Source of the DNA: Cupriavidus basilensis | GTDB lineage: Bacteria > Pseudomonadota > Gammaproteobacteria > Burkholderiales > Burkholderiaceae | Assembly (NCBI RefSeq): GCF_008801925.2 | Contig: NZ_CP062808.1 | Span: forward strand, 1-64,000 | Length of the DNA stretch: 64,000 nt | Reading direction: 5' to 3' | Shown here: positions 59,213 to 64,000 of the stretch, in pieces | Numbering within the stretch: the stretch's first letter is position 1 | How the letters are laid out: each line of letters starts with the position of its first letter | The notes under the pieces: model-generated | What the model was told of the DNA's origin: nothing | Seen by the model: only the letters and a program-made list of their open reading frames with translations | The model's database searches: none | Position numbers and translations under genes: made by a program

Positions 59213-59733
59213 TGGGCGCCCTACTCCGCTTCGTCGGCATTCGCCCGACCGTCGCCCCGACTTTCGCGCGCGAAAGTCTGCCGGTGAATCCCCGCGCGCC
59301 ACGCTGGGCGCTTCAGCGTGCGCCCCGTGGCCCCGTCCTGATGCTGGACATCGACGGGGTTCTGCACCCTGGCCAGTCTGGCACGCTGATTTACCTGCCC
59401 CTGCTGGAAACGTGGCTGCGAGCGCATCCCGATGTTGATGTGGTGATTTCATCCAACTGGCGCGAGACACACACGCTGGATGAGCTGCGCAACTTCTTCT
59501 CCATAGAGCTGCGCGAGCGCGTTATCGGCTGCACGCCCGTTTTGCCTGATTGCACCAGGCTGGACGAGATCCTTTGCGTTGTCCGCGAGTACGGCGTCAC
59601 CCAATGGGCCGCCCTCGATGACCGCGTGCAGGAATTTCCAGATACACGCCGGCTGGTGGCCACCGAGTACCTGGACGGACTTACCGGGGAGTCGCTGCTT
59701 CAGCTCACCCGCGTGATGTGGGCAGCGCCGTGA
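59209..59733 (+). CDS. HAD-like phosphatase-domain protein
   Basis: A 174-residue protein. HAD core with LMLDIDGVLHPG near residue 44 (nucleophile Asp and acid Asp), ISSNWRE as motif II, and DDRVQEFPD late as the metal-binding acid. It resembles the small HAD domains of the Swiss-army-knife RNA repair type. The N-terminal FARES is encoded by a dispersed palindrome at 59261. Substrate unknown. Confidence 0.8.
   Translation: MMGALLRFVGIRPTVAPTFARESLPVNPRAPRWALQRAPRGPVLMLDIDGVLHPGQSGTLIYLPLLETWLRAHPDVDVVISSNWRETHTLDELRNFFSIELRERVIGCTPVLPDCTRLDEILCVVREYGVTQWAALDDRVQEFPDTRRLVATEYLDGLTGESLLQLTRVMWAAP
59261..59276. repeat. Dispersed palindrome site 16
   Basis: CTTTCGCGCGCGAAAG near the 5' end of the HAD gene; the last site seen in the window. 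Confidence 0.9.
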
Positions 59734-59873
59734 AGGTGTGGAACACCCTCCTTTGCCTGTTTGGCATCCATTCGCCGCTGTCCACGCCCATCTATTCGAG
59801 CTGGGACGGCACCCAAGTACATGAACGGCGCTGCGCCCGTTGCGGCAAGGTGCTGGGTCATATCCTCAACTGA
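59730..59873 (+). CDS. Small zinc-knuckle protein, 47 residues
   Basis: Coupled to the HAD gene by a GTGA overlap. It has CLFGIHS and RRCARCGKVLG, giving C, H and CxxC ligands as in DUF1660-like small zinc proteins of phages and plasmids. Function unknown. Confidence 0.65.
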   Translation: MKVWNTLLCLFGIHSPLSTPIYSSWDGTQVHERRCARCGKVLGHILN

Positions 59874-59891
59874 CGACACACGGAGATTTCC

Positions 59892-60167
59892 ATGAACCGA
59901 CAAGACCTGATCGACGCCATTGCTGAAGACACCGAAGCATCCAAGGCGGCCACCACGCGCTTTCTCGATAGCCTCATCACCATCGTGCAGAACGAGGTGG
60001 CCAAGGGTGGCGCGGTGAAGCTCACCGGCTTTGGCACTTTCGAGAAAGCAGCCGTCGCCGCGCGCACCGGGCGCAACCCGAAGACCGGCGCGCCGATCAA
60101 GATTCCCTCGACCCATAAGCCGAAATTCACGCCTGGGGCCACGTTCAAGGACTTGGTGAAGGACTGA
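59892..60167 (+). CDS. HU/IHF-family DNA-binding protein
   Basis: A 91-residue HU-like protein: MNRQDLIDAIAEDTEASKAATTRFLDSLITIV, KLTGFGTFEKAAVAARTGRNPKTGAPIKI. The beta-arm RNPKTG is intact. A plasmid HU-like protein may help origin, relaxosome or stealth functions. Good ribosome site CGGAG before the ATG. Confidence 0.93.
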   Translation: MNRQDLIDAIAEDTEASKAATTRFLDSLITIVQNEVAKGGAVKLTGFGTFEKAAVAARTGRNPKTGAPIKIPSTHKPKFTPGATFKDLVKD

Positions 60168-60170
60168 ACC

Positions 60171-61214
60171 ATGAGCAAACATCCCGACTTGAACGGAACC
60201 GCGCTTGCGCTGCTGCGCGCGCTCGACCGTGGCGAAGTGCGGGGCATTCGGGTGCTTTCGGAGCGCGCGGCGGGCCGCCCATTGTGCGGCGCTGTCGATC
60301 TGGACGTGATGCGCGAGTACCTGGGTGAAACCCGCCACCTTATCGACCGCGGCTATCTGTCGCGCAAGCCTGCCGGCACTTCCATCAGCCTGTCTCTGAC
60401 GCGCAAGGGCCGGCGCGCACTCAATCCCAGCGCGTCGTTCTGGCCAGCGCCTGTGACTTGGGCGCTGGGGGCCTCGATGCTGGCCGCTGGCGTAACGGGA
60501 TGCGCACCGATGCCTCCCGAGCAACCCCGTGCGCTCCTGATGGGCGCGCCAGTTCTCACCGGACTGGCCCAGGTGCGCGATCTGCAAACCGGCACCGACT
60601 ACTTTGTGCCGTGCAATCCGTGTGCAGCACCAACGCCCAAGACTCCAATGCTGGGCAGCGCCGATGTTGCGCCCGAGGCGAACGGCAAGGCGGCAGCACG
60701 GCCGCAGCCTTCGATCTTGGCCAAGCTCGACGCCCACACTGTTGCTACGCTGGCCATGCCGGCCGAGGCGGATGCCATCCCAGCCGGCTCTGCCCAGCTC
60801 ACCGACGACGTGCGCCCCGTGACGGTGGTTGCAGTCGGCCCGGCCACGGCCGCGCCAGTCGCTGTTACGGCCTCCCGTTCCTTGCGCTCGCTCCCGTTTT
60901 CCAGCTCCGTGGCAAATCTGAACGATGAGGCCAAGCGTAGCTTGTCCGAGCTGCTGCCGCTGGCCATGACGGCCGAGCGAGTCTTGATCCGTGGCCGCAC
61001 CGATTCGACCGGCACCGTGGCCGGCAATCGCGCCTTAGCCATCGCACGGGCTGCGACTGTGCGCGCCGCGTTTGCCAGCGGTGGCGTTGACCCCCGCAAG
61101 CTGAAAGTCTCCTACTGCGTGACCTGTTTTGTCGCCTCGAATGACACCGAGGCGGGGCGCAGTGCAAACCGGCGAGTAGAGGTTGAGCTGGTGATGCCGT
61201 CCGTAACCAAGTGA
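60171..61214 (+). CDS. OmpA-domain protein with N-terminal winged-helix-like part
   Basis: A 347-residue protein that joins two unlike parts. Residues 1 to about 88 look like a cytoplasmic winged-helix domain (ALALLRALDRGEVRGIRVLSERA, GYLSRKPAGTSISLSLTRKGRRAL). Then WALGASMLAAGVTGCAP is a membrane segment with a lipobox-like end. The C-terminal part (about 225-345) is an OmpA/MotB peptidoglycan-binding domain (VLIRGRTDSTGT, ALAIARAATVRAAFASGG, GRSANRRVEVEL). It could link the cell wall to DNA or be a fusion of two genes. Confidence 0.78.
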   Translation: MSKHPDLNGTALALLRALDRGEVRGIRVLSERAAGRPLCGAVDLDVMREYLGETRHLIDRGYLSRKPAGTSISLSLTRKGRRALNPSASFWPAPVTWALGASMLAAGVTGCAPMPPEQPRALLMGAPVLTGLAQVRDLQTGTDYFVPCNPCAAPTPKTPMLGSADVAPEANGKAAARPQPSILAKLDAHTVATLAMPAEADAIPAGSAQLTDDVRPVTVVAVGPATAAPVAVTASRSLRSLPFSSSVANLNDEAKRSLSELLPLAMTAERVLIRGRTDSTGTVAGNRALAIARAATVRAAFASGGVDPRKLKVSYCVTCFVASNDTEAGRSANRRVEVELVMPSVTK

Positions 61215-61223
61215 GGGGAAGCA

Positions 61224-61925
61224 ATGCCGCGATTCCTAAATACGAGTGCTACAAATTACTTCCTTGAAGAACTAATCAAAACGGCAAAGGATCGCCTGAT
61301 TCTTATCAGTCCGTTTCTGAAACTGAACGACCGAATCAAAGAGCTTTTGGCAGACAAAGATCGGCTCAAGATCGACGTGCGGATTGTTTACGGGAAAAGC
61401 GAACTCCAACCCGAAGAAATCCATTGGCTTCAAGGCTTGTCTTATGTGCGGACGAGCTTTTGCAAGAATCTACATGCAAAGTGTTACCTCAACGAGGAAA
61501 CCTGCATCATCACCAGCCTGAACCTCTATGAGTTTAGTCAGGTTAACAATAATGAAATGGGGGTGCTGCTGACTCGGGCCGACGACGCCGCTGTGTACCG
61601 TGAGGCGTATGAGGAAGCCTTGCGCATCATTCGGATAAGTGACGAAGTGCGCATTTCCCTGGAGCGCGTGAATGCCGATGGTGATGATAGCGACACGAGT
61701 GAAACCGATGGTAAGCACGGAAAACTAACCACTTCCAAGCTGGCCAAGAAGCTGGGGATGAAGACGGATTTGCTGCTATCCGCCCTCACGGATGCCGGCT
61801 ATCTCTCTTGCGTTGATGGCAAACACTCCCTGACCGATAAGGGGTTAGGGGTAGGCGGCGAATTCATCCCGAAGTCTCGCTTCGGAGCGTACTTTCTGTG
61901 GCCGGATGGCCTCCAGTTGCCATAG
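61224..61925 (+). CDS. Phospholipase D-like protein
   Basis: A 233-residue protein. PLD-like fold with AKDRLILISPFLKLNDR and NLHAKCYLNEETCIITSLNLYEFS (H84, K86; the acidic residue of HxKx4D is replaced by N90/E91). Such solitary PLD-like proteins occur with NERD nucleases. Codon use and base composition are less GC-rich than the backbone, so it is a likely acquired gene. A helical C-terminal region (about 140-200) is serine/asp-rich and then wHTH-like (TTSKLAKKLGMKTDLLLSALTDAGYL). Confidence 0.75.
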   Translation: MPRFLNTSATNYFLEELIKTAKDRLILISPFLKLNDRIKELLADKDRLKIDVRIVYGKSELQPEEIHWLQGLSYVRTSFCKNLHAKCYLNEETCIITSLNLYEFSQVNNNEMGVLLTRADDAAVYREAYEEALRIIRISDEVRISLERVNADGDDSDTSETDGKHGKLTTSKLAKKLGMKTDLLLSALTDAGYLSCVDGKHSLTDKGLGVGGEFIPKSRFGAYFLWPDGLQLP

Positions 61926-61937
61926 GCGAGGTGTTGC

Positions 61938-62744
61938 GTGTTTTTGTTCAAACTAGCCCTTGTTGGGTGCGTTTTCGCTTCGGGATATTTCATCGGCCGG
62001 TTTCGGCGCATGGGACTTGAAAACACTGGCGAGGGCGCTATCCGTGACCTGCTGACTCGACAGTTTCCCGGCGAGGAATTTCACCTCATGAACAACTTGA
62101 CCCTGCCATGCAGCGACGGCACTACGCAGATCGACCATGTATTGTTGTCGCGGTATGGGGTGTTTGTCATCGAGACAAAGCATTACACAGGGTGGATATT
62201 TGCCAATGCTGATTCTGCGAAGTGGACACAGGTGATCTATCAAGTCCGCAATCAATTCCAAAACCCTATTCGCCAGAATTTCAAGCATGTCCAAGTAGTG
62301 CGCCGCCTTCTCGACTTCGTTCCCAATGAGCACATTCATTCGCTGGTTGTTTTTACGGGGGATGCTGAATTCAAAACCCCAAAACCGGACGGCGTTTTTT
62401 CTCCGCTGGGGCTTGTAAGCCATCTGCATGGCTTTGCTGAAGAAGTCTTGACGGTGGATCAACTTCATACAGCAGTGGGCCGCCTTGAATGCGCGCGCAG
62501 GCTGATTTCTGGCAAGACAGACACTGAACATCAACCTGAATCCGTGAGCCCAGGCGCACGCATGCTCGGGTTGGTCTGTTTTGTTGGGTCGTGCCCGTTC
62601 AATTTGACAGCCTGGGAGATGACATCACCCAACTCGATGGCACTGGATCGTCGGAATCGCGAGTTGGTGGGCGACTTGTTCGGGTTGGCGTGCAATTGCC
62701 CCACGCCGCAACCTCGCGGGCAGGCGATTTTTATGGATCCGTGA
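61938..62744 (+). CDS. NERD-domain nuclease-like protein, 3' end chimeric
   Basis: N-terminal membrane segment (about 3-22), then the NERD nuclease-related domain with GEGAIRDLLTRQFPGEEFHLMNNL, QIDHVLLSRYGVFVIETKHY and later VVFTGDAEFKTPKPDGVFSP. The frame stays open for 268 codons. After about residue 198 (near 62534) the sequence no longer looks like this family and is rich in unusual residues, so the original 3' end was probably replaced by an insertion next to the transposase gene. Function of the intact family is likely nuclease-like; this copy may be inactive. Confidence 0.7.
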   Translation: MFLFKLALVGCVFASGYFIGRFRRMGLENTGEGAIRDLLTRQFPGEEFHLMNNLTLPCSDGTTQIDHVLLSRYGVFVIETKHYTGWIFANADSAKWTQVIYQVRNQFQNPIRQNFKHVQVVRRLLDFVPNEHIHSLVVFTGDAEFKTPKPDGVFSPLGLVSHLHGFAEEVLTVDQLHTAVGRLECARRLISGKTDTEHQPESVSPGARMLGLVCFVGSCPFNLTAWEMTSPNSMALDRRNRELVGDLFGLACNCPTPQPRGQAIFMDP

Positions 62745-64000
62745 GTTTCGTGAGGCCGGTGATCGGCCAGCTGCGCTTAGCCGCAGGCAGCGAAGAGTTC
62801 TCCGTGCAGCCGCTGGAAGGCCTTGGCCGAGCGATCATTGGCGCCCAGTCCGAGGATGACGCGCCGGCCATGCTCGATGAGGCGCCCGGCGCGGTAGATG
62901 AGTTCCTGCATCACGGTCTTGATGCGCCGGCGCTTGGCCGCATGGCGTACCGGCGCATCGGGCCCCAGCAGTCCGGCCTGTCCCATCAGGCGAAGGATGT
63001 TCATGGCCAGCGCCGCGAGCTCGCACACCAGGTAATTGGTATCGAACTTGCCCGAGGGCAGCCGCTCCAGATCGAGGTCGGTCTTGAACTCGGAGTGGAA
63101 CTGCTCGTGCGTGCCGTGGTCGGCGTACAGCGCGACGATGGCTTTAGCATCGAACTGTTTGGCGCTCAGGCTCGTGCTCCAGCCGTCCAGCGTGAGCTTG
63201 GGCTCGATCAGCAACTGGCCCTTCGCGTCGATGGTGCGTTCAGTCAGGCGCAGCACGCGGCGCAGTGGCCGCTCGATGCCTTCGATGTGCAGCGCCTCTT
63301 CCCACAGCGTCACGCGCTTGCCCGCGCGGGGATGCTCCCAGATCGTGGCGGTGTCACCATCAAGGCGCTCGGCCAGCGCCGCCACGTTGGTCGTGCGCGG
63401 GTTCCACTTGATCAGCCAGTCCAGTTGCGGCACGCCTGCAGCGTTATACGACTCCATCTCGCACACCAGCTCCGTGGAGTCGAAGCCAGAGTCCAGGCGT
63501 GCCAGGATCGGCGCCTTCGGACCCGCCGCGCTCAGGCGCTGCGCCATCGGGATCACCCGCTCGAAGTTGAATTGCGTCTCACGTGCCGAATGCTGCACGC
63601 CAGGGCGCAGCGCCAACTCCAGGCAGAACCCGTTCGAGCCCAGGTACGCGGCCAGCGGGCAGTAGCCATCGACGCCGGTGTAGGTGCGTCCTACGCCGTC
63701 CTTGGCGGTGCCGCCGTTGTCCATGGCGAACGTGTCGACATCCAGCGGCAGCCAGCCACAAGGCAAGACGCCATAGTCGACCCGCGTGCTGTCCAGCAGC
63801 TTCTCGATCAGCGTCGCCAGGAAGTCAAACAGCTCGTCCGCGCGCGTGTCCATGCGCTGGCGCAGCGTCGGGCTGGAGGGCAACAGCTGGATGCCCAGCG
63901 CCTGCTTGAAGAAGGCATCGCCGCGGAAGTTCTCAATCGCATCGAAGTCGCTCTTGCCCTGCACCAGCAGGCCCAGGTAGCTGCGCAGGATGTCGCTGTT
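62535..64000 (-). mobile_element. IS1380-type insertion element, partial, right edge of window
   Basis: Contains a leftward transposase gene that runs off the window. One end must lie between about 62535 and 62776; I could not identify its terminal inverted repeat or a target duplication because the other end is not present. Confidence 0.7.
62777..64000 (-). CDS. IS1380-family transposase (partial)
   Basis: About 407 residues of a leftward transposase, open to the window edge so the N-terminus is missing. DDE-type: PLDVDTFAMDNGG (first acidic), LARLDSGFDS (second), and DHGTHEQFHSEFKTDLDLERLPSG late with the third. KRRRIKTVMQELIYRAGRLIEHGRR near the end is typical of the family. The stop lies at 62777. 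Confidence 0.9.
   Translation of the reverse strand, partial: NSDILRSYLGLLVQGKSDFDAIENFRGDAFFKQALGIQLLPSSPTLRQRMDTRADELFDFLATLIEKLLDSTRVDYGVLPCGWLPLDVDTFAMDNGGTAKDGVGRTYTGVDGYCPLAAYLGSNGFCLELALRPGVQHSARETQFNFERVIPMAQRLSAAGPKAPILARLDSGFDSTELVCEMESYNAAGVPQLDWLIKWNPRTTNVAALAERLDGDTATIWEHPRAGKRVTLWEEALHIEGIERPLRRVLRLTERTIDAKGQLLIEPKLTLDGWSTSLSAKQFDAKAIVALYADHGTHEQFHSEFKTDLDLERLPSGKFDTNYLVCELAALAMNILRLMGQAGLLGPDAPVRHAAKRRRIKTVMQELIYRAGRLIEHGRRVILGLGANDRSAKAFQRLHGELFAACG

Noticed and set aside
60045..60056. CTTTCGAGAAAG in the HU-like gene
   Set aside because: Different centre length and sequence; a chance short palindrome in coding DNA.
1..64000. tRNA, rRNA, antibiotic or metal resistance genes and integrons
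   Set aside because: I saw no sequences supporting any of these in the window.

Overview
The window is most of a conjugative plasmid backbone from a GC-rich proteobacterium. The plasmid character is clear: a replication initiator with an iteron origin, a leading region, a MOBF (TrwC-type) relaxosome and an F-type mating-pair-formation operon. Coding and intergenic GC content and family resemblances suggest a beta- or gammaproteobacterial host, possibly a broad host range, but the host cannot be fixed from the sequence. No partition (ParA/ParB) genes and no antibiotic or metal resistance genes are seen. The window probably stops short of the full circle: it runs out inside a transposase at the right edge, and the rep gene at the left edge may start outside.

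Layout. 1-2.2 kb: RepA and the iteron origin with two DnaA boxes. 2.3-3.8 kb: kfrA and a small membrane gene with an HEAMH motif. 3.9-16.7 kb: a rightward-transcribed leading-type region (ssb, DUF932, RadC-like JAB protein, a cytosine methyltransferase, a DUF3560-methyltransferase, a secreted PLD nuclease, a resolvase and many small unknowns), driven by three look-alike promoters that share one 21-bp operator. A 667-bp segment occurs twice here. 16.7-18.8 kb: the probable oriT neighbourhood, with a tandem pair of elaborate cruciform-like elements and two leftward genes. 18.8-24.5 kb: TrwA-like, TrwB/TraD-like, a stand-alone DsbD-alpha protein and a TrwC/TraI-like relaxase-helicase. 24.6-27.8 kb: a regulatory island (RHH protein, YheO-type PAS protein, DUF1805 protein, histidine kinase and convergent response regulator). 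28.1-47.6 kb: one long F-type T4SS operon (transglycosylase, pilin, TraL, TraE, TraK-TraB fusion, DsbC, TraV, TraC, TrbI, S26 peptidase, TraW, TraU, TrbC, split TraN, TraF, TraH, TraG). 47.6-53.8 kb: two leftward small genes, a KorA-like regulator, a small lipoprotein, an M48 protease and small membrane genes, with a nuclease gene broken by a complete IS21-family element (50657-53269). 53.9-58 kb: two toxin-antitoxin modules (VbhA-like/Fic and antitoxin/zeta) whose toxins share the same C-terminal module. 58-64 kb: DUF1173, HAD, HU-like, OmpA-domain, PLD and NERD proteins, ending in an IS1380-type transposase.

How it works together. RepA acts at the iterons. KfrA and a KorA-like protein are candidate global regulators. 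The TrwA/B/C set nicks, couples and unwinds DNA, and the F-type channel carries it. The abundance of disulphide enzymes (DsbC, DsbD-alpha, TraF, TrbC) fits the cysteine-rich TraU/TraN/TraH proteins. The leading-region genes would protect and process incoming single strands.

Most notable. (1) A 16-bp palindrome of the form CTTTCGCnnGCGAAAG occurs 16 times at roughly even 2.5-5.4 kb steps from 3.8 to 59.3 kb, half of them inside reading frames. It looks like a plasmid-wide protein-binding site. (2) Two tandem ~147-bp structures at 17.7-18.1 kb carry compensatory base changes in three stems, so their fold, not their sequence, is conserved. (3) traK and traB are fused in frame with the inner-membrane part of TraB missing. 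(4) Two different toxins share a C-terminal module that could be a transfer or targeting signal.
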